Source of the DNA: Oscillospiraceae bacterium
GTDB lineage: Bacteria > Bacillota > Clostridia > Oscillospirales > CAG-272
Reading direction: 5' to 3'
Length of the DNA stretch: 64,000 nucleotides
Assembly: GCA_015063795.1 (NCBI GenBank)
Contig: SVTL01000001.1
Span: 47,614-111,613, forward strand
Below the pieces are notes generated by a model. That model was given only the letters and a program-made list of their open reading frames with translations. It was not told the origin of the DNA and searched no databases. Below, piece after piece: positions 16,571-25,068 of the stretch. The position numbers and the translations under genes are program-made. The number at the start of each line of letters is the position of its first letter. Within the stretch, counting starts at the first letter, position 1.

Positions 16571-18448
16571 TTGATTCCGGACAACATTTTGATGAAAGTC
16601 GCCAAGCCCGGACGGTACACGGGCGGCGAGTACGGTCAGGTTGTCAAAGACAAGGCGAAGGTGAAAGCACGTTTCGCCTTTTGTTTTCCTGACACGTACG
16701 AGATCGGCATGTCGAATCTGGGCGTCCGCATCCTGTATACGGCGCTGAATGCTCATGAGGACATTTGGTGTGAGCGAGTGTATGCTCCCTGGACCGACAT
16801 GGAAGCGATCATGCGGGAGAAGGGGCTGCCTCTGTATGCACTGGAGAGCGGCGACGAGCTGAAGGCTTTCGATTTTGTGGCCTTCACCCTGCAGTATGAG
16901 CTTTGCTACACCAATGTGCTGAATATGCTGGATCTGGCGGGCATTCCGCTGCTGTCGAAGGATCGGAGCGAAAGCGATCCGATCGTCATCGGCGGCGGCC
17001 CCTGCGCGTACAACGCCGAGCCGATCGCAGACTTTTTTGATGTTTTTTCCATCGGCGAGGGCGAGGAAGCCCTTCCCGAGATCACGAGACTTTATATAGA
17101 TATGAAGGAAAAGGGAACGTATTCGCGAAGCGCGTTTCTGCATGAGGCGGCCAAGCTGGAGGGATTTTATGTTCCCTCGCTGTACGACGTCACCTACAAC
17201 GAAGACGGCACCATCGAGGCCTTCCATCCTTTGTATGATGACATCCCGAAGACCATCCGCAAGCGCATCATCGAGGATATGGACAAGGCGGTGTATCCGC
17301 AGAAGATCGCCATGCCCTTCATCGAGACCGTCCATGACCGCATTATGTTAGAGGTCTACCGCGGATGCATCCACGGCTGCCGCTTCTGTCAGGCAGGCAT
17401 GGTCTACCGTCCTCTTCGTGAAAAATCGCCGCAGGTGCTCAACGACCAGGCCAAGTGCCTGTATCAGAACACCGGCTATTCCGAGATCTCGCTCACCTCT
17501 TTGAGCATCAGCGATTACAGTCAACTTGACGAGCTGACCGACAGCCTGCTGTCCTGGACCGACGAGAAAAAGATCAGCCTGTCTCTGCCGTCGCTGCGCG
17601 CCAACAGCTTCACCAAGGAGCTGATGGACAAGATCTCCACCGTCCGTACCGGCGGCATCACCTTCGCCCCCGAGGCGGGAACGCAGAGACTGCGCGACGT
17701 CATCAACAAGGACATCGACGAGGAAACGCTGCTGAAGGCCTGCAAGGTAGCGTTCTCTGCCGGTAAAAACTCGGTGAAGCTCTACTTCATGCAGGGACAC
17801 CCCACCGAGACCGACGAGGACATCGAGGGCATTGCCGAATTGGCCGAGCAGGTTGTGAGTGCTTTTTATGCCACGCCCGACCGCAACAAGGCTCGCCCCG
17901 TTCAGGTCACCCTGAGCGTTGCCTGCTTCATCCCCAAGCCCTTTACGCCCTTCCAGTGGGAGGCGCAGGACAGGATGGAGGAGAGTGCACGCAAGCAGGA
18001 TCTGTTGAGCGGTAAGATCCGGAACCGCAAGATCCGCTATCATTATCATTCCGCGGAGGTCAGCCGCATTGAGGGCGTGTTTGCCCGCGGCAACCGAAAG
18101 CTGTCCGCCGCTCTGCTGGAGGCTCATAAGCAGGGGCTGAAGTTTGATGCGTGGGAGGAATTCTTCTCCTATGACAAGTGGCTGGCCGTGTTTGAGGATG
18201 TCGGTCTGGATCCCGCCTTTTATGCCAACCGTGCCTACGGAGAGGACGAGGTGCTCCCGTGGGACATCATCGACATCGGTGTTTCCAAGTCCTTCCTGCT
18301 GGCCGAGCGGCATAAGGCGTATGAGGGCAAGGTCTCGCCCCGCTGCAACGAGCAGTGTCTGGCCTGCGGCGCCCATAAGCTGAAAGGAGGGAGATACTGT
18401 TGCACGAAAACGAATACCGCATCGTCTTTGAAAAAACAGGACGACTGA
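16571..18448 (+). CDS. TIGR03960-type radical SAM protein (B12-binding-like N-terminus)
   Basis: This 625-residue protein belongs to the family found with TIGR03936 partners in Clostridia, often near rplU/rpmA. The N-terminal half resembles a cobalamin-binding fold ('KARFAFCFPDTYEIGMSNLGVRIL', 'IVIGGGPCAYNAEPI'). The radical SAM core has C-x3-C-x2-C in 'EVYRGCIHGCRFCQAG', which should bind a 4Fe-4S cluster. A cysteine-rich tail (CNEQCLACG and a later CC) could bind a second metal site. The substrate is unknown and may be RNA or protein of the translation apparatus. The start is TTG at 16571 with TTGGAG upstream. Its last 49 bp overlap the next gene, which suggests coupled translation. Confidence 0.85.
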   Translation: MIPDNILMKVAKPGRYTGGEYGQVVKDKAKVKARFAFCFPDTYEIGMSNLGVRILYTALNAHEDIWCERVYAPWTDMEAIMREKGLPLYALESGDELKAFDFVAFTLQYELCYTNVLNMLDLAGIPLLSKDRSESDPIVIGGGPCAYNAEPIADFFDVFSIGEGEEALPEITRLYIDMKEKGTYSRSAFLHEAAKLEGFYVPSLYDVTYNEDGTIEAFHPLYDDIPKTIRKRIIEDMDKAVYPQKIAMPFIETVHDRIMLEVYRGCIHGCRFCQAGMVYRPLREKSPQVLNDQAKCLYQNTGYSEISLTSLSISDYSQLDELTDSLLSWTDEKKISLSLPSLRANSFTKELMDKISTVRTGGITFAPEAGTQRLRDVINKDIDEETLLKACKVAFSAGKNSVKLYFMQGHPTETDEDIEGIAELAEQVVSAFYATPDRNKARPVQVTLSVACFIPKPFTPFQWEAQDRMEESARKQDLLSGKIRNRKIRYHYHSAEVSRIEGVFARGNRKLSAALLEAHKQGLKFDAWEEFFSYDKWLAVFEDVGLDPAFYANRAYGEDEVLPWDIIDIGVSKSFLLAERHKAYEGKVSPRCNEQCLACGAHKLKGGRYCCTKTNTASSLKKQDD

Positions 18449-19065
18449 AATTCATCTCCCACCTGGATCTGCTCCGCACCATGCAGCGCATTTTAGCGCG
18501 TGCGGAAACGCCGGTGGACTATTCTCAGGGCTTCAATCCCCATCCGCTGATGGTGTTTGCCCTGCCCTTGTCGGTGGGCATGGAGAGCGTGTGCGAGCTG
18601 CTTGACATCCGCACCACCCGCGCCATCGACTGCGAAAAAGAAAAGGATGCCATCAACGGCACGCTCCCCGAGGGGCTGCACGTGAAGGAGATCTATCAGG
18701 CAACCCGCAAGCCCTCCGAGGTCAAGTACGCCGAATACATCATCGCGCTCGATTACGGAAGCGAGAGCGAAAACGCCAAAGCAAACGAACTGCTGCAGAC
18801 GCTGTTCACCCAGCCGGTCACGGTCATCAAAAAGACCAAGAGCGGCGAAAAGGAGACCGACATCACCCCCATGATCCGCCGCGTGAAGAGCGAGCTGGTG
18901 GAGGGGCGTGTGCGCATGAAGATCATCTGCTATGCAGGCAACGACAACTATCTGAACCCGACCTATGCGCTTCGTGCGCTGGACGAACGAATGGGGAAGG
19001 AGTGCGCGGATACGCGTATGCTCCGAACCCGCATCTTCGATGAAAAGGGAAAGGAATTCCGTTAA
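18400..19065 (+). CDS. TIGR03936 family radical SAM-associated protein (DUF2344)
   Basis: The 221-residue protein starts 'YRIVFEKTGRLKFISHLDLLRTMQRILARA', the hallmark of the DUF2344/TIGR03936 family, and continues with 'DYSQGFNPHPLMVFALPLSVG'. It is almost always encoded beside, or fused to, a TIGR03960 radical SAM protein, as here, and is thought to work with it; the reaction is unknown. The start is TTG at 18400 with AAAGGAGGG upstream, inside the end of the preceding gene. The gene that follows 62 bp later is a topoisomerase subunit rather than the usual Rne/Rng-rplU cluster. Confidence 0.88.
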   Translation: MHENEYRIVFEKTGRLKFISHLDLLRTMQRILARAETPVDYSQGFNPHPLMVFALPLSVGMESVCELLDIRTTRAIDCEKEKDAINGTLPEGLHVKEIYQATRKPSEVKYAEYIIALDYGSESENAKANELLQTLFTQPVTVIKKTKSGEKETDITPMIRRVKSELVEGRVRMKIICYAGNDNYLNPTYALRALDERMGKECADTRMLRTRIFDEKGKEFR

Positions 19066-19127
19066 AAAACGGTCTTTTCCGCAAGAAAACAACAACGACA
19101 AATCAAAGCAAAAGAGAGGCAAAGCAA

Positions 19128-21119
19128 GTGGCAAAGAAAACGACGGAATACGGCAATCAAAGCATTTCCTCGCTCAAGGGCGCAGACCGCGTCAGAAAGC
19201 GTCCCGCGGTCATTTTCGGCTCCGACGGGCTGGAGGGATGCGAGCATTCGGTTTTTGAGATCCTGTCCAACTCGGTGGACGAGGCGCGGGAAGGGTACGG
19301 TAAGATCATCCGCATCACCGCGTACAACGACCACAGCATCGAGATCGAGGACGACGGCCGCGGTGTCCCTCTCGGATACAACGAAAAGGAAGGACGCTAC
19401 AACTGGGAACTGGTCTATTGCGAGCTGTATGCAGGCGGAAAGTACGACAACAACGACAAAAACGCCTCCTACGGCTATTCGCTGGGCCTCAACGGTCTCG
19501 GTGCCTGCGCCACCCAGTACAGCTCGGAGTATATGGACGTGTATTCCTTTGACGGGGAAAACGTTCATGAGATCCATTTCCGCAAGGGCGAGCCGAAGGG
19601 AAAGCTGACCACCTCTCCGCTGGAAAAGGGCGGCAAAAAGCACGGTACGGTCCAGCATTGGAAGCCCGATCTGGAGGTTTTCACCGACATCAACATCCCC
19701 AAGGAATACTATCTGGATATGCTGAAAAGGCAGTCGGTTGTCAATGCGGGGGTGAAGTTCCTTTTCAAATGGCAGAATGCCGACGGTAGCTTTGAAACGC
19801 ACGAATTTCTCTATCCCAACGGCATCGCCGACTATATGAATGAGCTGGTGGGCGAAGCTTCGCTGACCGCTCCCGTCTTCTGGTCCACCGAAACGACGGG
19901 GCGCGACCGCGAGGATATGGAGGATTACAAGCTGAAGTATGAGATCATCTTCTGCTTCTCCCAGTCGGTGAGTGTGGTGGAGCATTACCACAACGCCAGC
20001 TATCTTGAGCACGGCGGCTCTCCCGACAAAGCGGTGCGTGAGGGCTTCCGCTATGCCATCGACCGTTACCTGAAGGAAAACGGCAAATACAACAAAAACG
20101 ACACCAAGATCACCGTCCAGGACGTGCTGGACTGCCTTGTGATCATCACCAACAGCTTTTCCACCCGTCCGTCCTATGCCAACCAGACCAAAAAGGCCAT
20201 CACCAACACCTTCATCGCCTCGTCGATGACCGAGTTCATCAAGTCGAGTTTAGAGATCTATTTCAAGGAAAAGCCGCTTGAGGCGGAAAAGATCGCCAAT
20301 CAGGTGATGGTCAACAAAAAGAGCCGCGAGCAGTCGGAGGCCACCCGTCTCGACATCAAGAAGAAGCTCACCGGCACGATGGACATCGCCAACCGTGTGG
20401 AGAAGTTTGTCAACTGCCGCTCAAAGGATCCGTCCCGCCGCGAGCTGTACATCGTGGAGGGCGATTCGGCCATGACCTCCTGTAAATTGGGGCGCGCGGC
20501 GGAATTTCAGGCCATCATCCCCGTCCGCGGTAAGACGCTGAACTGTCTGAAGAGCACGTATGACAAGATCTTCAAGAGCGACATCATCGTCGATCTTCTG
20601 CGTGTCATCGGCTGCGGCGTGGAGATCAAGGGCAAGGTCAAGGGCAATCTGGCGCCCTTCGATCTGGAGTCTCTCAATTGGAGCAAGATCATCATCTGTA
20701 CCGATGCCGACGAGGACGGCTACCAGATCCGTACGCTGATCCTCACGCTCTTCTACCGCCTGCTTCCGACGCTGATCCGCGAGGGCAGAGTGTACATTGC
20801 CGAATCGCCGCTGTTTGAGATCAACACCAAAAATGACACCTTCTTTGCCTACAATGAGGAAGAGAAGGAGGAGATTCTCTCTCAGATCGGCAGCGAGAAA
20901 TTCACCGTCCAGCGCTCCAAGGGACTTGGCGAAAACGAGCCGGACATGATGTGGAAGACCACCATGAATCCTGCAACCAGACGCCTGATCCGTGTGTCGG
21001 AGGCGGATGCACAGCAGACCGAATGGATCTTCAATACCCTGCTGGGCGACGACCTGCCCGAGCGCAAAAAGTTTATCCGACAGCACGGCAACCTGTATGC
21101 GGCGGAGGCAGACGTGTAA
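19128..21119 (+). CDS. Divergent type IIA DNA topoisomerase B subunit (GyrB/ParE-like)
   Basis: This 663-residue protein has a GHKL ATPase, a transducer and a TOPRIM region. The ATP-site motifs are 'EILSNSVDEAREG' (catalytic Glu and Asn), 'IEDDGRGVP' and the glycine-rich lid 'YSLGLNGLGACATQ'. The TOPRIM acidic motifs are 'YIVEGDSA' and 'CTDADEDGYQIRTL'. These deviate from canonical GyrB/ParE (PLRGKILN is PVRGKTLN; DADVDGSHIRT is DADEDGYQIRT), so it is probably a second, Clostridia-type paralogue rather than the main gyrase subunit. A GyrA/ParC-like partner would be expected next to it but the following gene, starting at 21120 immediately after the stop, is an ABC-F ATPase. The ribosome binding site is AGAGAGGCAAAGCAAG-like before 19128. 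Confidence 0.88.
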   Translation: MAKKTTEYGNQSISSLKGADRVRKRPAVIFGSDGLEGCEHSVFEILSNSVDEAREGYGKIIRITAYNDHSIEIEDDGRGVPLGYNEKEGRYNWELVYCELYAGGKYDNNDKNASYGYSLGLNGLGACATQYSSEYMDVYSFDGENVHEIHFRKGEPKGKLTTSPLEKGGKKHGTVQHWKPDLEVFTDINIPKEYYLDMLKRQSVVNAGVKFLFKWQNADGSFETHEFLYPNGIADYMNELVGEASLTAPVFWSTETTGRDREDMEDYKLKYEIIFCFSQSVSVVEHYHNASYLEHGGSPDKAVREGFRYAIDRYLKENGKYNKNDTKITVQDVLDCLVIITNSFSTRPSYANQTKKAITNTFIASSMTEFIKSSLEIYFKEKPLEAEKIANQVMVNKKSREQSEATRLDIKKKLTGTMDIANRVEKFVNCRSKDPSRRELYIVEGDSAMTSCKLGRAAEFQAIIPVRGKTLNCLKSTYDKIFKSDIIVDLLRVIGCGVEIKGKVKGNLAPFDLESLNWSKIIICTDADEDGYQIRTLILTLFYRLLPTLIREGRVYIAESPLFEINTKNDTFFAYNEEEKEEILSQIGSEKFTVQRSKGLGENEPDMMWKTTMNPATRRLIRVSEADAQQTEWIFNTLLGDDLPERKKFIRQHGNLYAAEADV

Positions 21120-23006
21120 ATGATCATCCTTTCCTGTGAGAATGTAAAGATCGCCTTCGGCACCGACGTCATCATCGACGGCGTCAGCTTTTCGGTCAAC
21201 GAGGGTGACCGCCTCGGCATCGTCGGTGTCAACGGCGCGGGCAAGTCCACGCTTCTGCGCGCGGTCAACGGCGAATTGGAGCCCGAGAGCGGCAACATAT
21301 ATCTGTCAAAAAACAAAACGGTGGGTATGCTCTCGCAGACCGACTTCTTCCACGAGGAGAACACCGTATACGAGGAGATGCTCCTCACCTTTTCGGAGCT
21401 GATGGAGAGGGAGCAGCGGCTGACAGCCATGCGTCTTTCTCTTGAGAAGGGGGAGCAGACCTTTTCCATTGCCTCGTACACCGCCGAGGAGGAGCGTTTT
21501 TCGCAGGACGGCGGTTATGAATACAAGGGGCGCGTCAAGGGACTGCTGAAGAACATGGGCTTTGATGAGTCCGACAGCGGGCGATTGATCAAAACCCTCA
21601 GCGGCGGACAGAAGACCCGCCTTTCGCTGGTTCGCCTGCTCCTGCGCGAGCCCGATGTGCTGATGCTGGACGAGCCCACCAACCACTTGGACGTGGAAAC
21701 GCTGGAATGGCTGGAGGACTATCTTTCGCGCTACAAAAAGACGCTGCTGGTGGTCTCTCACGACCGTTTTTTCCTTGACCGCGTCTGCGACAAGATCTTG
21801 GACATCGAAAACGGCGGCGCCAAGCTGTACAGCGGCAATTACACGGTTTTTGCCGAGAAAAAGAAGAAGGACCGCGAGATCGCCGAGCGGCATTATAAGA
21901 ACCAGCAGCGCGAGATCGCCCGCATTGAGGCATACATTGAGCAGCAGCGGCGTTGGAACCGCGAGAGAAACATCATCGCCGCCGAAAGTCGACAGAAGGC
22001 GCTGGACCGTATGGTCAAGGTGGAGAAGCCGCAGAATCTACCGGACAGCGTGCGGATGAAATTTGAAAATTCCCTGAAAAGCGGCGAAGAGGTATTCAAG
22101 GTCAAGAATCTGTCCAAGCGCTTCGGCGAGCGCGTGTTGTTTTCGGATGTCAATTTTCTCATCCATGCCGGACAGCGCGTGTTCATCACCGGGCGCAACG
22201 GTTGCGGCAAATCCACGCTGATGAAGATTCTTGCAGGGAAGATGGCCGATTACGAGGGCAAGGCCGAGGCGGGCTATAACGTCCGCTTCTCCTATTACGA
22301 TCAGGAAAACCAGCAGCTGAACGGGCAGAACACCGTCCTCGACGAGCTGTGGGACTGCTATCCGCATCTGACGCAGACCGAGATCCGCAACACGCTGGCA
22401 CTCTTTTTGTTTAAGGGTGACGACATCGGCAAGACCGTGTCGGTGCTGAGCGGCGGCGAGAAGGCAAGGCTGACCATGGCCAAGCTGATGCTGTCAAAGG
22501 TCAATCTGCTTCTGCTCGATGAGCCGACCAATCATCTGGACATCCGCTCAAGAGAGGTGCTGGAGGATGCCATCCTCTCCTTTGAGGGGACGGTCATCGC
22601 CGTCTCGCACGACCGCTATTTTATGAAAAAGCTGGCCACCCGTTTTCTCGATTTCACCGATGGCGGGCTGACCGATTACGAAGGAAGCTACGACGAGTTC
22701 CAGCAGTATAAGCAGAATCGGCAGGCGTCTGCAGCCGAGCGTGACGAGCAAGGGCCCGTGCGCAGCGAAAGCGATGCCAAAGCCGAGTTCCTCAAAAATA
22801 AGAAGGAGAACGCCGAAAAGCGCAGGCAGGAAAAGGCTCTGCAAAATGCGCTCAAGGAGATCGAACGGCTGGAAAAACGGCTGGACGAGATCAAAGCCGA
22901 GGAGGAGGCCTCTGCCTCCGACCATGTGAAGCTGGCGGCGCTCTGGGAAGAAAAGGAAAAAAGCGAGGAGCGTCTGCTGGAACTGTATGAATTGACGGAG
23001 GGATAA
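21120..23006 (+). CDS. ABC-F family ATPase
   Basis: This soluble 628-residue protein has two ABC domains and no membrane segments. ABC1 has Walker A 'GVNGAGKST' (residues 36-44), signature 'LSGGQKTRL' and 'LMLDEPTNHLD'. ABC2 has 'GRNGCGKST', 'LSGGEKARL' and 'LLLDEPTNHLD'. The linker at about 225-310 is charged and helical, and a C-terminal coiled coil spans about 540-625. ABC-F proteins bind the ribosomal E site; some help stalled translation and others protect against antibiotics. Which subtype this is cannot be read from motifs. Its ATG abuts the stop of the topoisomerase gene, and the uracil-DNA glycosylase gene follows after 3 bp, so all belong to one operon. Confidence 0.93.
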   Translation: MIILSCENVKIAFGTDVIIDGVSFSVNEGDRLGIVGVNGAGKSTLLRAVNGELEPESGNIYLSKNKTVGMLSQTDFFHEENTVYEEMLLTFSELMEREQRLTAMRLSLEKGEQTFSIASYTAEEERFSQDGGYEYKGRVKGLLKNMGFDESDSGRLIKTLSGGQKTRLSLVRLLLREPDVLMLDEPTNHLDVETLEWLEDYLSRYKKTLLVVSHDRFFLDRVCDKILDIENGGAKLYSGNYTVFAEKKKKDREIAERHYKNQQREIARIEAYIEQQRRWNRERNIIAAESRQKALDRMVKVEKPQNLPDSVRMKFENSLKSGEEVFKVKNLSKRFGERVLFSDVNFLIHAGQRVFITGRNGCGKSTLMKILAGKMADYEGKAEAGYNVRFSYYDQENQQLNGQNTVLDELWDCYPHLTQTEIRNTLALFLFKGDDIGKTVSVLSGGEKARLTMAKLMLSKVNLLLLDEPTNHLDIRSREVLEDAILSFEGTVIAVSHDRYFMKKLATRFLDFTDGGLTDYEGSYDEFQQYKQNRQASAAERDEQGPVRSESDAKAEFLKNKKENAEKRRQEKALQNALKEIERLEKRLDEIKAEEEASASDHVKLAALWEEKEKSEERLLELYELTEG

Positions 23007-23009
23007 GAC

Positions 23010-23558
23010 ATGACATGGGAAGAACTGCAAGGGCAGTGCGAAGCCTGCACCAAATGCTCGCTTCATGAAACGCGAACCAAATGCGTGTTCGGCACGGGCA
23101 ACCGTGAGGCCAAGCTGATGTTTGTGGGCGAGGCGCCCGGCGAAAAAGAGGACGAAAGCGGCATCCCCTTTGTGGGCGCGGCGGGCAAGCTGTTTGATAA
23201 ATACCTGTTTGCGGTGGACATTCCGCGCGAAAGCGTGTACATTGCCAACATCCTCAAGTGCCGTCCGCCCAAGAACCGCGATCCCAAGCCCGAGGAAGAG
23301 GATATGTGCATCGGCCATCTCCGCGAGCAGTTCAAGCTGATCCGCCCGAAGATGATCGTCTGCCTCGGACGCATTGCCGCCATGCGGCTCATCAAGCCCG
23401 ATTTCAAGATCACCGCCGAGCACGGCAAGTGGTTTGAGAAAAACGGTGTTTTGATGTGCGCGGTCTACCATCCGTCGGCGCTCCTGCGCGATCCGCGGAA
23501 AAAGGACGATATGCTGGCCGATATGAAGATGATCAAGGAAAAGCTGGAGAGCCTTTGA
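23010..23558 (+). CDS. Uracil-DNA glycosylase, family 4 (Fe-S type)
   Basis: The 182-residue enzyme removes uracil from DNA as the first step of base excision repair. The catalytic region is 'VGEAPGEKEDESGIPFVGAAG', and 'VYHPSALLRDP' is the second uracil-binding motif. Four cysteines expected to bind a 4Fe-4S cluster are C13, C16, C84 and C100. The length fits the bacterial family 4 enzymes. It lies 3 bp after the ABC-F gene and 1 bp before the transporter gene, in a tight plus-strand operon. Confidence 0.93.
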   Translation: MTWEELQGQCEACTKCSLHETRTKCVFGTGNREAKLMFVGEAPGEKEDESGIPFVGAAGKLFDKYLFAVDIPRESVYIANILKCRPPKNRDPKPEEEDMCIGHLREQFKLIRPKMIVCLGRIAAMRLIKPDFKITAEHGKWFEKNGVLMCAVYHPSALLRDPRKKDDMLADMKMIKEKLESL

Positions 23559-23559
23559 T

Positions 23560-24504
23560 ATGTTGGATCTGACCCTGCTGCTCACCACGATCTTTTCGAT
23601 CTTTCCGGTCATGATCATCGGCTTTGCCATGCGGAAGCTGAAGCTGTTTGATTCCTCCTCGCTCCGCTCGGTATCCGATGTGATTCTGTACATCGCTCAG
23701 CCCTTTCTCATTGTCTCCTCCATCATCACCGTTGAATACAGCCCCGCAAACCTAAAAAGCGGACTGTATGTGGTCGCGCTGACCGCGGGGGCACACGTGC
23801 TGATGGCGGTGATCGCCTTTTTGACCACGCGCCCCTTCAAAAAGCTCGATCAAAAAAAGGTCATGCAGCTTGGCATGATCTTTTCCAACTGTTCCTTTCT
23901 CGGCTTTCCCATCCTGCGCTCGGTGCTGGGAGATCGTGGCGTGTTCTGGGGTGCCTTTTACGCCATCTTTTTCATGCTCTTCTTCTGGACCTACGGTGTT
24001 TTCCTCATCGGCATCGGACGCAAGGACATCAGAATCAGCTTCAAAAAGGTGTTTGTCAATTTCGGCACCGTCCCCTGTTACATCGGCATCGCGCTCTTTC
24101 TGATGAATCTGCCCATGCCCGCAATGGTGCTGAATCTGTTTGATTCCCTTGCCGACATCGGTACGCCGCTGTCCCTCTTTCTGACGGGAGGACAGATGGC
24201 AGGTCTGCCCCTCAAGCGTCTTTTTGCGGATGCAAGCGTCTATTTCACGGCCTTTGTCAAGCTGCTTCTCATGCCGGCCGCGGTGCTGACCGCCTGCATC
24301 TTCTTGGGGCTCAGCCGCGACATGACGCTGTTTTTCACCATCATGGCCGCCCTCCCCACCGCTTCCAACACCTCCATGCTGTCCACCCACTACAACGTCA
24401 TGCCCGAATACGCCGCCCAGCAGATCGGCATCACCACGTTCCTTTCCTCGGGAACGCTGATTCTGGTCATCTGGCTGGCCGACCGTATCCTGCAGATGCT
24501 GTGA
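23560..24504 (+). CDS. AEC family (auxin efflux carrier-type) transporter
   Basis: The 314-residue integral membrane protein has about ten hydrophobic helices with the AEC pattern 'FSIFPVMIIGFAMRKLKL' at the start, 'FSNCSFLGFPI' in the middle and 'AALPTASNTSML' near residue 265. The last two correspond to the conserved unwound, substrate-binding parts of the fold. Bacterial members export organic acids such as malate or other small metabolites; the substrate here is unknown. The start overlaps the end of the preceding operon (1 bp after its stop), with GGAGA upstream. A terminator ends the operon. Confidence 0.9.
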   Translation: MLDLTLLLTTIFSIFPVMIIGFAMRKLKLFDSSSLRSVSDVILYIAQPFLIVSSIITVEYSPANLKSGLYVVALTAGAHVLMAVIAFLTTRPFKKLDQKKVMQLGMIFSNCSFLGFPILRSVLGDRGVFWGAFYAIFFMLFFWTYGVFLIGIGRKDIRISFKKVFVNFGTVPCYIGIALFLMNLPMPAMVLNLFDSLADIGTPLSLFLTGGQMAGLPLKRLFADASVYFTAFVKLLLMPAAVLTACIFLGLSRDMTLFFTIMAALPTASNTSMLSTHYNVMPEYAAQQIGITTFLSSGTLILVIWLADRILQML

Positions 24505-24556
24505 GAGGAAGCATCGGATACAAGGATCAAAAAAACAAGAACGATAAAAACAAGGA

Positions 24557-24588
24557 AGGCTCCTGCTTTTTTGCAGAAGCCTTTTTTT
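24557..24588 (+). terminator. Intrinsic terminator after the AEC gene
   Basis: AGGCTCCTGC (24557-24566) pairs with GCAGAAGCCT (24573-24582) with an internal mismatch, followed by seven T. The convergent minus-strand gene ends within it. Confidence 0.8.
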
Positions 24589-25040
24589 CATTTATGTCTT
24601 TTGGCAAATCTGGATTTGTTTAGCGGCAGCAAGGGTAGCCGAAAAACGATCGCTATGATCAGATTTGCAAGGAAGAGGATCAAAGGAACCGGAAGAAGGT
24701 AGACAGAGTCCACCGAAAAAGAAAGGATCAAAAGCAGCTCTTGAGCAATCAAGGAAAGGCAATATCCTTTGTACCAGTTTCGGTAATATACGAATTCTTT
24801 TTGATTCTTTTTTACATACGGTTGGATAAAACTCAGAGTCAATCGGTTTAGCCGGTTCTGTTCTTTTAGGATGCGTTTCCATCGGCTCGTATTCCCTTCC
24901 AAAAAATCCATCTGCAGCTTCCTTAGGGAAGATATTGTGAGAAGCTGACCAAGTAAAATGAATATTACCCATTCGATGGAATGGTACATTTCGGAATGAA
25001 TGAGAAAAAGAGAGACGAGATTTTTCCACACAGATTCCAT
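24588..25040 (-). CDS. Hypothetical membrane protein
   Basis: A 150-residue protein that I do not recognise. It has one hydrophobic helix at about 20-38, a basic amphipathic middle ('RWKRILKEQNRLNRL') and two hydrophobic stretches at about 95-108 and 112-135, so both a membrane location and a cytoplasmic basic loop are likely. AAAGGAGG lies 10 nt before the ATG at 25040, which supports a real gene. It is 28 bp downstream of the glycosyltransferase gene on the same strand and probably shares its transcript. A frame-shifted open frame in the same place (24592-25029) has no such signals. Confidence 0.65.
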   Translation of the reverse strand: MESVWKNLVSLFLIHSEMYHSIEWVIFILLGQLLTISSLRKLQMDFLEGNTSRWKRILKEQNRLNRLTLSFIQPYVKKNQKEFVYYRNWYKGYCLSLIAQELLLILSFSVDSVYLLPVPLILFLANLIIAIVFRLPLLPLNKSRFAKRHK

Positions 25041-25068
25041 ACCGGACAGTCCTCCTTTTTCGTTTATA

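Noticed and set aside
24592..25029. 145-codon frame overlapping the hypothetical membrane protein gene
   Set aside because: It has no ribosome binding site and lacks the hydrophobic pattern of the alternative frame, whose ATG has AAAGGAGG at good spacing.
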